Below are positions 9,200 to 21,379 of a stretch of DNA of 64,000 bases, one piece after another (position 1 is the first letter of the stretch; the number at the start of each line of letters is the position of its first letter). This stretch comes from Lingula anatina (Eukaryota; Brachiopoda; Lingulata; Lingulida; Lingulidae). A program made the translations under genes and the position numbers. Below the pieces are notes generated by a model that had not been told where the DNA came from, searched no databases, and saw only the letters and a program-made list of their open reading frames with translations. Location of the stretch: the NCBI RefSeq assembly GCF_001039355.2, contig NW_019774103.1, positions 393,292 through 457,291 on the forward strand, in the 5' to 3' direction.

Positions 9200-10180
9200 C
9201 CTTGGCTTTGATCATCTGCTATGCACCGATGCTACTTTCTTCTGACAAGACAACACTGCACACATTTTTCACTAAGTTTAAAGCGTGCAAAGGGTGTGTA
9301 TTTTTATTGCAAAAACATTTTGTCGTAATCATAATTTTTGAAATATGCTAATACATTCAACCCAGAAGAGGAATTCTTTGCGGCCTGAAAGGCTATCTTG
9401 TTTACCACAGTTGTAGAAACTGGCAGAAACCACTAAATGGGCCAATCACCGACTGTTGTAGTGCAGCGAGAAAAAATAGTGCTTTTTCCCAATTTTTTTT
9501 AGTATTTCTTGTGTGTTGCAAGGGTTAATTTTGGTGCCAACTAGCAGGCTAGGTTGTAAACTACTGCCCGTTATTTTTTCAGGATCAGGCACAGGTAGGC
9601 AAAGGTGTCGTGCAGTCGTGAGACCTCTGGCGGAGGGAGCTACTATGAGCGGTGCAGTGGTTTGTTTGCAAACAGAGGGGTGCACGTGTTCAAGAAATGC
9701 CGGTAAGATTAGTTTGATAACAGTATATTTTTGTGCCATTGAGAGTTCTGCCAGTGTGTCTGCTGTTCATGGGGATAGTAAATATTTCACTTAGACATTT
9801 TATTTATGCAGTTTTGCATGCAGGCATTTCTTAGTATGGTCGTTAAATTATGAGAAATTATTTGGTGGTTTCTGCCCTGAGTGAGGCCTAATATCACAAC
9901 TTTCTTCATAATATTAATGGGTCTTAAAGCAGCATGCTTTTCAATATTTTTTAGAGATTATCAATGTAATAGTGTTCTAAAACCCAGTGGACTGCCCCGT
10001 CACGCTAATGCCTATATATCAAGTCCTTTGGTGCCATTTATACATTTTTTCAGTAAACAGTTGTGAAAATCTTTAAGATTACTTTGACTTTCGGGTAACA
10101 CACATATAGTGTAGGGCTAAAAAATTTCAGTGTGCTCGTTGCCTTTGAGGTGCATCTTGTTTGTGTATGCAGTACTAGTG

Positions 10181-10214
<34 letters not shown>

Positions 10215-11600
10215 GTGCGGATAGCTGTGTTTAAACTCTGACTGAGGTAAAACAAAAATATGGTTTGGCACACGTTTTTCAGAAAATTAAGAAAGGTATA
10301 AGACAGGAGGGGGGTCAGATCCCTGAAGAATTTTTTCTGAATTAAAAGAAGTTGACTTATTTGCTCAATTTGATAAAATAATATCATTGAATAGCTTGTA
10401 ATTATTCTTTGCTGCACCAAATTCACCATCGACTTTCACAACTGTATTGCATCGTTTAAACTAACAACTCTGTATTTTAAAAATATTTTTTGAATGAATT
10501 TAATCGGTATTGTAGCTCAGTACGATTACATAATATTGTTTTGGATAAAAAAAAGTAAATTTTAACATTTTGCTGAATTGAAGTAATTGTTAGTTTGCAC
10601 AGTTCATTAGTTAATACTATTTTAACGGAGTATTTTGTGGCAAGGCTTTGCATATACTTTCTTCTCATTTTTTTGCAGAATTTTAACAATTGATTAATTT
10701 ATTCAATTTTGAATGGCACATTTTTTGTACTATACTAGCAAAAGACATGAAAATTAGATTATGATACGATGGGTTTCTTAATTGGTACTTGGATTGCAGT
10801 CTCTAAATGCAGTGCTTTACTTTCAATAACATTTTTATGACAAATGTTCCAGCAGTTGAGAGGCATATTGATTAAAACATTAAATAAAAATCTCATTTTT
10901 AATAAAATTAACCCATTATATTTTCTAAAAAGCATTTAATGCTATTCTACAACATTCCATATATCATGATATATCACTCACTCACAGTTATTCTGTTCAG
11001 TTTGCCTTCTGTAAAAGGGTAGTAAAAATTAGCTAAGCCAGTTGTGCACCATTAAATTTCCCAATATTAATATAAACAAGTAAAAACACTGATACTGAAG
11101 CTCTTTTTTTTTCATCGCAGCCTATGATCAGAAGTGATTAAAATGTTTTGAATGTGTACTGTATAAAAAGTTAAAAAAATATATCCCAAAAGTATTTTAC
11201 ATTAAATTTCAATATTGTAATAACAATAGCAAGTGAATACGAGTTAGCAAGAAAAATACACGTATACAAAACACTTATATTATAGCTCTTTTTATATTTA
11301 CAGCCTATGTTTAAAAGTTAATAAAATATTTGGTTGTTACGGTTTTTAATTTACAGTCCATATGGTGATACTGTGCTAAGATAGAATCCCATTCTGCTGG
11401 AGATTACCAAGATATTATGTTCCTGAATATTGTGACATGTGGAAACTGCATTCTTCTTCCACAATGCTTCCACCCTAATAAGAACTTTTATAGCTGAAAC
11501 GACGAAAATGAGTTATTCAAATGGATTCAATGTTAAGTAAAGCACGGTTATTCTTTGATTATACTTTACATGTTTGACCTTACCTCATAATTGAACAGAA
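9200..11600. other. AT-rich intergenic sequence, no gene recognised
   Basis: Open frames here are short and low in complexity. The tract contains a 32-base T run at 10182-10213. A GC-richer patch around 9590-9705 is described separately. I see no RNA gene, no long repeat and no recognisable domain. Confidence 0.6.
9645..9702 (+). CDS. Possible short first coding exon, unknown
   Basis: In a locally GC-richer patch, ATG opens MSGAVVCLQTEGCTCSRNA and ends at G|GTAAGATTAG, a good donor. Nothing downstream can be joined to it with confidence. It may be a 5' exon of an unknown gene or chance. Confidence 0.18.
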
Positions 11601-13337
11601 AATCTAAAACCTTTCTATAATTTCAAGTTGGTAGTGGCAACATACACTATACTGTTTACTACATGCATATACAAATGGATGGCCTGGACGAAGTTCAATG
11701 TGTACATATTTCTTTGTTTACCTTGTCCACATCTTAACACCAACATCTGGCCTTCAAAATGCCTGGAGAGACAAACAGTAGGTTTACAAAGAGTAATGAA
11801 TTTATACTAGATGGCAAAGCTGGCAAATATACAGACACCATACAGAAAACAAGACAGCAAAGTTGACAAGTGTTCAGACATTATGAAGAAAAAAGTGTAC
11901 CAAATAATGTAGGCCAATTTTGATGCACTGTTACATAATGCTTTAAAACAGCATAATCACTCTTATCCTCTTACATTATGTACTACAGGGTAACATGGAC
12001 ACTGAAAAACTAGCAATTGATTCAATTCCAGGGGATACAAAAGCCACTGAAAGTGTAAATGTGTGAAAAATACATAAAAAAATAAATAAATCAAAAAAGA
12101 TTTTAAAAAAAAAAAAAAAAAAAAACGGAATTGCTATAAATGTAAAATGATCAGGCTAATTTTTGAAGGCAACCTGCCCCTTTCCCAAACAAAGCCACTC
12201 AGTAAATTAAAGTAAAACAAAAATATGGTATGGCAGTTATGGGGCAAACATTGCTAAAATTGTGCAAAACTAGAATAATTACCACAAATGTAAAGGAATC
12301 ATGTTGATTTTCAAAATCAACCTGCCTCTTTACCAAACAAAGAAACAAGGCAGCAAAGCTGTCAAATGTACAGACAAAAAGCAGAAAATAATAATGCACA
12401 AAATAAGCTACTGTCATTTCTGATGCAATAATACATTATGCTTGACTGCAAAGTCTACACCAAATTTTAATCATGCACAACAGGTAATACAGATTCCATT
12501 CTGAAATTCTAAACATAGTGCATGATTGAATTTGAATCTGACAAACTACAATGTTATGAGTTTACTTCCATTTTTGACACTTTATTACACAATGTACGAT
12601 AACAGGTTTACCATCATTTTATATAATCAATTAACAATATTGTTAAGATGCAGAAAATGTCAAAAGAACACTTACTTATCTAATTAGTTTAATTATGAAA
12701 CTGTTAACATACCTAAGAAGTGGATCTGAGGAAAACCACTTATGTACGGAAAAAAGCCAAAACTTCGTCAAAACTGAATGAAACAAGTGAATTTTCAAAC
12801 CCTACTTTCATTTCAGTAAGATCGTTCATTCCTGTGAGTATAAAGACAATCAGCCTATTGGTTTTCATTGAAATATGTAATCAGTTTTGCATATATGCCA
12901 AAAAAAAAAGGAAAAAACAGCAAAATTTTGGTAACAATGGTCCAAACACACTGATTTTCAACTCAACCTATATTTCAGGAAGATCGATAACTCCTGTGTG
13001 TTTCAAGACAATAGGCCTATCAGTTTTCCTTGAGATATGATATCAGTATTGCATATATGCTGAAAAAAGTGGAAAAAAAACATAACTTCTGTAAAAATGG
13101 TCCAATCATGCTGAAAGTTGACTTGCATTTTTATGAATATTCATCATTTCTATTATTTTGAACACAAAAATTAAAACAGGTTTTCCACTTATCATTTTAT
13201 CGGTGAAAGTGCACAGCGACTACGACATCAACAGCAATGACAGACATAGGTGACAGCTATATGTATAGACACATCTGTGTCTGTACATAAAAAGTACACT
13301 CTGATATCAAGAAACAAAACTTACCCTGATTCCTAGC

Positions 13338-13835
13338 TTAAACCCCTTGGGTACAGATACTAGCTGGAGGATCGATCAATGTGGGTGTGAAACATCTCTG
13401 ACCACTATCCAACTTTAATGATCTCGTTTTCTGGAAACCTCGATTTGGAGGCTCTGAACCACTTAATATAAGAGCTTCAGTATCTGGCTGTGAGGAAGGC
13501 AACACTAGCTGTGATGGTGATAAGTCAGGTTGTACCTCTGGTTGTGAGGAAAATTCTCCAGGTGGCAGCACTGGCTGGAGTGGTGACACACCAGGTGGCA
13601 GCACTAGGTGTGAAGAAGACACTCCAGATGAGATCATCGTTGTCACCATGACCCCCTTATCATTATCTCCTGTTTTCTTTCCTCCTTCAGTACCTCTCTT
13701 CTGATCAGAATCACTGCCACTCTGTTTTCTCAGCTGTTCCTTTTCATACTCAGTATTGGTGTTCTTTATTTTGCCTCCTCCTCCTCCTCCACCTCTCCTT
13801 TCTGTAGCAATCTGGTGACTTTCCATTATTTGAAC
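13338..13835 (-). CDS. Possible terminal exon of an unknown Pro/Ser-rich protein
   Basis: After an acceptor (ATTTGCAG at about 13836), a frame of about 165 codons runs to a TAA at 13338. It opens VQIMESHQIATERR, then has a run of seven Gly and a charged stretch rich in K, E, D and S. A degenerate repeat built on LVLPPGVSPLQPVLPPGEF follows. The Gly run is encoded by a (CCT)n-like tract. The acceptor and the lack of stops favour a real exon, but the low complexity weakens the case. I recognise no domain and find no partner exon. Confidence 0.3.
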   Translation of the reverse strand, partial: VQIMESHQIATERRGGGGGGGKIKNTNTEYEKEQLRKQSGSDSDQKRGTEGGKKTGDNDKGVMVTTMISSGVSSSHLVLPPGVSPLQPVLPPGEFSSQPEVQPDLSPSQLVLPSSQPDTEALILSGSEPPNRGFQKTRSLKLDSGQRCFTPTLIDPPASICTQGV

Positions 13836-13964
13836 CTGCAAATATTTTATATAAAAGTTTGTTAAACCTACTACTGACAACATGAGGTCTATAACTGATA
13901 CATGTATATACATCTACAGGATATCTTTACATAATTAAAACAAGTAAGGCGACAAATACTGGTT

Positions 13965-13966
<2 letters not shown>

Positions 13967-13998
<32 letters not shown>
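13967..13998. repeat. (AC)n microsatellite
   Basis: Sixteen uninterrupted AC dinucleotides. Confidence 0.95.
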
Positions 13999-14001
<3 letters not shown>

Positions 14002-15369
14002 CAAATGAAAAACTTTCAGAAAAAGAGGCCTATTACACTGCTTTTCCAACTCAGGCTGCATTTTAGTCCTGTGTTGCTTCTTTTCAAGTTTGAAAATCAT
14101 AAGTAATTTGGGTTTCCCTTAATGCATGGTCATCATAGCAGCAGTGTACAAAATAGGGTTTCTTCATGTTTGATGCAATATTACTTAATACTTAACAGGA
14201 TAATGACCATCAGTTTTTAATAATAAAATATAAGGTATTAAAGTATCATGGATATTCAGAAAAAGTGACTAGCAAAGGTCTTCAAGCCCATTAAGTTTGA
14301 GAAGATTAAGTGGTATGGTTTTCCTTAAATGTTCACTATGGCAACAGTGCCCAAAATAGGGTTTTCTTCAATTTTGATGCAATATTAAATAATGCTTAAC
14401 AGCATAATCACCACAAAACTGTAACATGGGCTGCAGGTAACATGGATATATATTTTAGAAAATGTGACTGGCAAAGGTCTTCAGGCCCATGGAACTTCAA
14501 AGTCACACTTGAAAAAGTCACACTTGAAAAACCCACAATGTAAACTGTACAGAAATGAGTTTATTTCCATTTTTAACATTTTTTTTTAGATTAAACAAAA
14601 TCACCCATTTACTATCATTTTTATATGATCAACTGAAAAAAATTGTTGAGATAGGAAAAATATCAATAGAACAATTTTTAGTGTCCAATTTGCTCCATTC
14701 TGAGATTCTGAACATAGTGAATGATTGAATCTGACAAACTGCAATGATATGAGTTTATTTCCATTTTTGACTCTTTATTACACAATACACTATAACAGGT
14801 TTACCATAATTTTTATATAATCAACTTACAATATTGTTAAGATGCAGAAAATGTAAAAGAACACTTTTAGGTATCTAATTTCTTCAATAATGAGACTGTC
14901 AACATGCCTAAGAATTAAATCTGAGGAAAATCTACTTATACGCAAAAAAGGCATCAACTTCATCAAGCTTATTTTCCAACTTGAAGTTGATCTGTATATT
15001 AGTCCTATGAATCAGTCCTGAAAGTTATAAGGCAAAATATTATGTGGGGTTTTTTTTGTTATGCATAATGGCAGATAAAATATGCTGAAAAACACAACGA
15101 CAGACAGGCGATATCTGTGTCTGTACAAAAAAATTAAAAAAGAATACACAACAAACAAAGCTGTCAATTGTACAGGCAAAAAAAAACATCTAGAGGATCG
15201 TAGAGGTGATATCCGCTCCAGGTATTGTACCACCAACTGGAGTAAGCATATATGTATGGGGAAGAAAGAGGGGGGGGGGGGGGGAACACCTGCAGTGTTA
15301 TGCTTGACAAGCTCTACAAAATACAGTAAACAGAAAATTACAATTTATAACAAAATCATGGGGAAAAGT

Positions 15370-15880
15370 AAAAGGTCAAAGCCAAAGTTGCAGTAGGATT
15401 GTGAATATAGGACCTCCCATCCAGGTTCACTAGTAAATATAAGTTCAGTGCATAGTGAAAAGTAGGTCAAAGGTCAAGTTCAAGGTTGTAGTTACATGTA
15501 GATTGCCAGTATATAACTTCCTATTCAAGTTCAATACTAACTATTTGCATATCTCTGCCAGTTTTGGAAATATCATGGACAGAATATTTCCAAAGTTCAG
15601 TTTTTGTTGAAAAGAAGGTCAAATGTCAATTTCAAGCTAGGTCACAGTTAGATTGCCAGTAAATGACTTCCTATTCAAATTCAATAGTAACTATGGGCAT
15701 ATCTTTGCCAGTTTTGGAGATATAAGGGGATGGAAAATTTGCAATGTACAGTTCATGATGAAAGGTAGGTCAAAGTAGGTCAAAGGTAAATTTCAAGGTC
15801 ACAGTTGAGTTAGATTGCCAGTATATGACTTCTTACTCAAATCAATGGTAACTATATGCTTATTTTGGAGTACTTCACAT
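15370..15880. repeat. AGGTCA-rich tandem repeat, ~150-bp unit
   Basis: Nearly three diverged units each contain AGGTCAAAGGTCA-like sequence, GTTAGATTGCCAGTA, GACTTCCTATTCAA, and ATCTCTGCCAGTTTTGGA. The AGGTCA blocks start near 15466, 15617 and 15765. A related fragment lies at 19405-19560. Repeats of this wording are, from memory, common in mollusc genomes. Confidence 0.75.
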
Positions 15881-16239
15881 TTTATATTTGCCTCTGAATA
15901 TTAATGAGATATTGTACTTTTTGATATAGCCCAACTCATAAAAAAAAACAGACACCACCTACAGTATTGCGTTTGACAACTTCTACAAAATGCAACAAAC
16001 AAGAGGTCTCTAGCATTTATGGTTCCAGAATTAGAGAGTTTTCAATTTTGGCATCTAGTGACTGTTTCTCCTGTGATAATGCACCGATTGACCTTAAACT
16101 CAAGAAGATGAAAGATGACCCCAAGTGTGACAACTACCCGTAATATTATTGGTTAGGTCTATGTAGTTTCGGAAAATCAGCATATATATATATATATATT
16201 TATTTGGAAAAAATTCCCATTTTAAGAAAATTTTGGCCT

Positions 16240-16440
16240 GTTTGGCCTTGAATTAAAGGTCGCAGCAGGGGCCTAGCAACTAAACTTCGGAGCCAAGATT
16301 TAATCCATTTAATGGTGCGTGTGGAGGCGGGGAGACCATCGGGAATCAGCGGCATCACTTTTGAAGTGGGTTGGCCATATTCAGTCGGCAGATCAGTTAG
16401 TTCTTTATTCTGAATGGCCCCAATGTACATAAAAAGCGAG
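16240..16440. repeat. GGAGGCGGGGAGACCATC-family repeat, copy 1
   Basis: Contains GTGTGGAGGCGGGGAGACCA, ATCACTTTTGAAGTGGG, GGCAGATCAGTTAGT and TTCTGAATGGCCCC. Related copies lie at 19563-19690 and, as paired inverted arms, in a TRNT1 intron (39560-39850 and 43055-43335). It is non-coding and probably a fold-back element. Confidence 0.65.
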
Positions 16441-16510
16441 AAGTTTTGAAAAAATGACCTGATCATGCTGATTTTCTAACTTGACCTGAATTTTATGAAT
16501 ATTCATCAGT

Positions 16511-18853
16511 TCAGTAAGTTTGAAGACAAAAGTAAAATGATTTTCCACTAATTGTATTACGTATCACTGAAAGTGCATGGTGATGCGGGCACTGGTGTTG
16601 GCGACAACAAATGCAGGTGACAGCTATATGTACAGACTCATCTGTGTTTGTACATAAAAAACTACCCAAGCTCTTTTTCACCTGTTCATCAATCATTCTG
16701 AATTGCCATGGCCACTGTATGTTGTATAAAAACTGTCTGTGGTCAAATCTGTTATCATCCACGCTAGAGCTTTCAGCATGGTAGGAAGGAGTAATGACAG
16801 TCATCTTATGCCGATTAATGGAATAGTACCTGAAGAAGTGCTTTACCTTGGAGGCAACCTTTTCAGAAAAAGAAGGGAAATATTAAACTGCATTATGATT
16901 CCTTTAAGTTACATCTAAGTGTATGTTGACTAGTATCCAACTGCCTAATAGATATTATTTCATAAAATAGAACTGCTTATTTGATCACAGGAATATGATA
17001 ATTATCCCTAATAAGTATACACTTTGCAAGAATTATACTTGTCTTGGAGTACAGGTTTCTTTCCAAGTGTGCACAAGTTTGCCAAACATGCTATATGGAC
17101 CACAAAATGCCTGCTTTCGAAGTCTACCATAGACTGAAAGTTCATCGTAAGTCATGCCCAAATCTTTCTGAAAAACAAAATTGAATTTTTTTGTAAAAAT
17201 GCATTGATGATGGGAAAACTTTATAACTCATGCAGTTCGAAATTGGATATCAATTTGTGAGTGGAATAGCACCCACATAATGTCCCTAAAATAAGTTGAG
17301 AAGGAAACTAAGATAAGAATACGTTACAATAGAACATCAATATAATTCCATACGGTTGAGCAAAGTGAATTAGAATGGAATTATTTTCTCCTAAGGGGTG
17401 GTAGTGTATATATTGTGCAAGTTGTGCTATTGGTAAGAAATGTGGGTAAGTTACAACAGCTGTTCATTTGACCAGTTAGCACAGACCAGTTGACATGTAA
17501 ATTTTTATTTTTGTATTTTGTTTTTTGGTTATTGTCATTTACATTTGTTTAGTACATATGGCTGTATTCCCAGAGCTTTTAGATCGATCTATCCCCGCGG
17601 GGAGTCTCACTAGATTACTGTCAGATAATCCGGCTTAAATGTCCATCCCGCCTACTACAAGCTGTAACTTTCGTGTCCGCTCGGCTGACAGCTATTTAGC
17701 GTGAACCCCCAGGGAGTTAGGTCGATCTAAAGTAGATCGATCTAATCTCTGGAAATGGGGTCTATGATTGTTTTTATATGATAGCTACATTAATTTCTTT
17801 TGCAGTAATTATTTTCATTTTTTCCAATTTTTGTTACAAAGCAAGTATATGTGTGTTAGTGTGTAGGCATTGTGGTTTGTTGAAAATGATTGAAGATGGT
17901 TTGAAATAAAATTTGTGCGCTAACTACATTCATATGCACTTAAAGCAATAATAACTCTTCCTTTGAGATTCAAAATTCCGCAAGAAATACATTGTAAACA
18001 ACGCATGGAAATATATTATATTGCATTTCACCTCTAAAACGGCTGTTATTGTAGTAAATCTAAAAACTGTGCTTGTCAATAGGGTTTTTGATGCCTTTCT
18101 TCCCGGTCGTCAAGGCATTCGCCTTCATTCAAGACCAAAATAACATATGGCGGCATATAGGGATAGCAGACGCGTGATGCAATCCTCAGACATAAGTTCG
18201 GGTTTTTGTACAGTGCGTGGGATAACGAAGGAATGGGGTCGTTGACCATTGGTAAGTACGGGCAAATTGCCGTTTACTCCAGGAAAATCCAATTTTTGGC
18301 CAAAATGAAGAGTTATTATGACTTTTATATGTTGACTGTGTTGTTTAATTCTTAATGTTATTCAGTGCTGGTTATTCTCTGGGAGAATCGGGGACACACT
18401 AATTTTAATTGATTAATAGTTTTTAGTTTTTTTAAAATCAGTGTAATGATTTCTGACATCCTACCTCATCTGTCTGTACTAGTTTGCCATCCTTGAGTGG
18501 TTCCAGCTCTGCCGTTGGAGGTGCAGCATATATGCTGAAAGAAAATGTTTACAAAATGGTACTTTTATTTTCCCAATGTCGAAAAAATGCTAATAAACAG
18601 ATAAATTGTCAGAATAACATGCAAACTATTACCTGATTTTCTCTTTTGCTGCACAAATTACAAATGAAATGTATTTAACATGATTTATGTTAATGACAGT
18701 TTGGATTTGCACTCACTCTTTCAAAGCTGTAAATCCAAATTTATTAATTGAGTATGTGGTAAACTTCCTGAGGTCTGTTTTACTGATGGCCCCTATTGGG
18801 TTCAGATCAGCACTGGAGCAGTCATATTTGGTAATGTGGCCACGCAAACTGTA

Positions 18854-18893
<40 letters not shown>

Positions 18894-20916
18894 TTATTTG
18901 CTATAATCGCAACCCAAAGGTTGAAGTTTTACAATGTATCATAAATAAAATCATAAGGTATTTAAAGGTAACTAAAAATTATAAACTAAAAGACCAAAGC
19001 TTTAAAAAAAGTCAATCTGTACATCTCTGTACATTTCTGGTTGCTAAATCTTACCGTTCATCCATATTTGTAGAGCCTAACACCAGGAGTCCTCCTGGTC
19101 TCCCTCTGGCCCACAGAGACAACTGTGCAAATAGGTAAGCTAGAACCATACGAAGTCTGGCCTGGAAATGAAAAAGAAAACATGCAAAGTAAATTGACTT
19201 TTCCAATCTGGATTAAAAATAAAAAGGAAAAAATTCAAGGTAAATATATTCATTTAACAGGGATATGATTTTAGTATATCCTCATAATTTTCAACATTAT
19301 GCATATTAATCCCCTGATCTACATGTATGTGACCCTTTCGATGATTTTGAATGAGTTTTAGAAATTAAATCTCAAATTAGTGTTCTCTGTAAATAAATTT
19401 GATAAAATGGCTCATGGTGAAAAGTAGGTCAAAGGTCAAGTTCAAAGTCCTATTCAAGCTCGATAGTAACTAAAGGCATATCTCTGCCAGTTTTGGAGAT
19501 CTCGATATAAGGGAAGGAAAATTTGCAAAGTTCAAGTCATGGTGAAAAGAAGGTCAATGTGACTTCCTGGAGGAGGACAGACCATCATGGAATTAGCGGC
19601 ATTGCTTTTGAAGTGGGGTCGGCCATATGAAGTTGGTGGATCAGTTAGTACTTGGATCAGCTATTCTAAATGGCCCCTAGGAGGAGAAGTGGTCTTGGTG
19701 ATGTGTCGGCAGAGCCAGCAGACAGGATGGGTCGGGACTAAAACCATATGTACATCAGCGCCACACTGGTGGTACAATAAAATGTATCGATCTGTACCTG
19801 TATATTCTGTAATGCCACATTCTCTCTCAGACTACCCCCATGAGCTGTGAACCTGGGTACCACCCCCATCACTGCAGTAAATATACCCAGAACTGCTGCA
19901 ACTGCTGTGTCTATTTTGATTTGAAGGTGGTGACTGAAAATAAAGACATCACCAGCACATAATGTTTGATATTCTGTATTAATTAAACATAAGATACAAG
20001 AAGAAATCCCCTTATAACCATGCACACTTTCACTGACCGAAAAAAAACTACTTTCACATAATGCTTCTTGCCAAAAACAAACAATTAAGGGAAACTATCA
20101 ATTAAATTTATAATAATTAATTTGCAGATTACAAATACTTAACAAACTTCTGGAAATACCATAATTCATTCATTCTGTTAAGTATGCATATTAAACATAC
20201 AATCAAATAGTACTTTTAAAATTTACATTCACCTTCCAATCTGCTCAGCAAGCTTCCTTGATCTTTCCTTAGTTTCCTCTGAATTGTTATCTGTTGCCAT
20301 AAAGCATGTGGTGAACACTCTATTGGCCAGTTCTTTGGGGTCTGTAGGAATGTAGTTAGGATCTCCTGTTATTTTCCTGGCATCCTCTGATACTTTGGAA
20401 TCTGCAAAATTATATGAATATCAAAATATTGTATAAATACATTAGGCATGAAAAAAGTAGCTGTTTCAAATGCAACCTCAATGTAATTATGAAATAAAAT
20501 AAGAGTCCTACCTCCCTCACGCACAGCTTCACAGACCAGATGACACATGGAGGCCACTATACAAGCAGTACTGGAGCTGTCAATACCACCACTGAGAGGC
20601 AAGAAATATCCTCCGCTGCCACTGCGGCGTAAGTAATCCCAAAGCCAACACGCTGGACCAAGACTAAAATAAATCAGATCTAGCATTTAAACTTGAAAAT
20701 GCATTCCAAAATCATGTTCTTACTCTATTTCTGAACAAATCTGGTCAATTTTTTAACAATTCTGGGAACATAAAATCTTAAAAAAGCTCACGCAATCTCC
20801 TCCTCTGGTGTGTGGTACTTCCATTCTATTGGCTCATAGACAGGAAAGAAAAAGTCATCTTCATGAGACAATGAAAAATCCACCTTCACTCTTGGAAAGG
20901 CTTTACACGAAGCTGC
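16511..20916 (-). CDS. NADSYN1: Glutamine-dependent NAD+ synthetase, synthetase half (5' exons missing)
   Basis: Nine exons join in frame (456 codons including stop): 20792-20916, 20512-20663, 20233-20401, 19798-19933, 19055-19161, 18717-18848, 18465-18534, 17039-17167 and 16511-16858. The enzyme amidates nicotinic acid adenine dinucleotide to NAD+ using glutamine and ATP. Visible landmarks are [20 protein letters not shown], the PP-loop [75 protein letters not shown], and the terminal [13 protein letters not shown] and [12 protein letters not shown]. About 300 N-terminal residues of the glutaminase domain are absent. The 824-base N run at 22004 could hide only some of them. The last ~45 codons are a Cys/His-rich tail unlike other NADSYN1 and overlap a dispersed repeat. 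Confidence 0.95.
17566..17762. mobile_element. MITE, AGATCGATCT family, copy 2
   Basis: Same core as 516-740, in the same orientation, bounded by TTCCCAGAGCTTTTAGATCG and GATCTAATCTCTGGAAATGG. It lies in a NADSYN1 intron. Confidence 0.78.
17942..18325. mobile_element. MITE-like element with AATAACTCTTC inverted ends, copy 1
   Basis: It begins GCAATAATAACTCTTC and ends GAAGAGTTATTATGAC, so the ends are inverted copies. The interior (ACATTGTAAACAAC..., ATTGGTAAGTA.GGG, CCAGGAAA..CA.TTTT) matches a diverged copy at 27603-27930. It sits in a NADSYN1 intron. Confidence 0.68.
18857..18893. repeat. (AAT)n microsatellite
   Basis: About twelve AAT units in the intron just upstream of the NADSYN1 exon at 18717-18848. 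Confidence 0.95.
19405..19690. repeat. Composite of AGGTCA-repeat and GGAGGCGGGGAGACC-family fragments
   Basis: 19405-19560 repeats the 15.4-kb satellite (AAAAGTAGGTCAAAGGTCAA, ATCTCTGCCAGTTTTGGAGA). 19563-19690 repeats the 16.2-kb element (GGACAGACCATCATGGAATT, GCATTGCTTTTGAAGTGGGG). The two elements also adjoin at 15.4-16.4 kb, so they may belong to one composite element. Confidence 0.6.
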
Positions 20917-21163
20917 CTACAAAACACAAGTATCAATTAAGCAGCACTTTATAACCTAGTCACACTAGAGGCATAATGAGCTAGAATTAGTAAGAATGAG
21001 TTCTTTGTACATTGTATGTTCCTGGATATTCAAATTGTGTTCTAAAAAATCTGAGCGCATTCCAAATATATGGGCCCATTCTTGTGTCCAGTTGGAATGT
21101 TTTGCTCACGCTCCAAATTTTCTAAGTGCATTCCAAGTGGAGAAATAACGAATGGCATTCTAA

Positions 21164-21379
21164 GGGTGCTTTCCCAGAGATTTAGATCGATCTAAAGATT
21201 AAGTTTTAACTCCCTGGGGGTTCACGCTAAATTGCAGTCAGCCGAGCGGGCACCATAGTTAATCACCCCCTTACAGCTTTTAGTAGGCGGGACAGACGCT
21301 TAAGCCGGCCAAGCTGACAGTAATCTAGTGAGACTCCCCACAGGGATAGATCAATCTAAAAATCTATGGAAATGGGGTG
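21164..21379. mobile_element. MITE, AGATCGATCT family, copy 3 (inverted)
   Basis: GGGTGCTTTCCCAGAGATTT begins it and TCTATGGAAATGGGGTGT ends it. It is the reverse complement of copy 1 over nearly its full length and closer to copy 1 than copy 2 is. Confidence 0.8.

Larger units (their letters stand above)
11820..16480. repeat. Cluster of degenerate, locally duplicated repeats
   Basis: Several segments recur in diverged form. The block at 12491-12730 (ACATAGTG...GATTGAAT..., then GTTAAGATGCAGAAAATGT) returns at 14693-14934. CAGCAAAGCTGTCAAATGTA-like sequence occurs near 12350, 15155 and 21568. A CAATATTA..TAATGCTTAACAG block occurs at 14170 and 14385. A GTGACAGCTATATGTA...GTACATAAAAA block occurs near 13250 and 16620 (with a partial match near 15100). 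No coding capacity is visible. I read it as an old, locally expanded mobile-element family. Confidence 0.65.

Noticed and set aside
15370-15880. CRISPR-like array
   Set aside because: Units of ~150 bp are diverged throughout, with no short constant repeats and unique spacers. The genome is eukaryotic.
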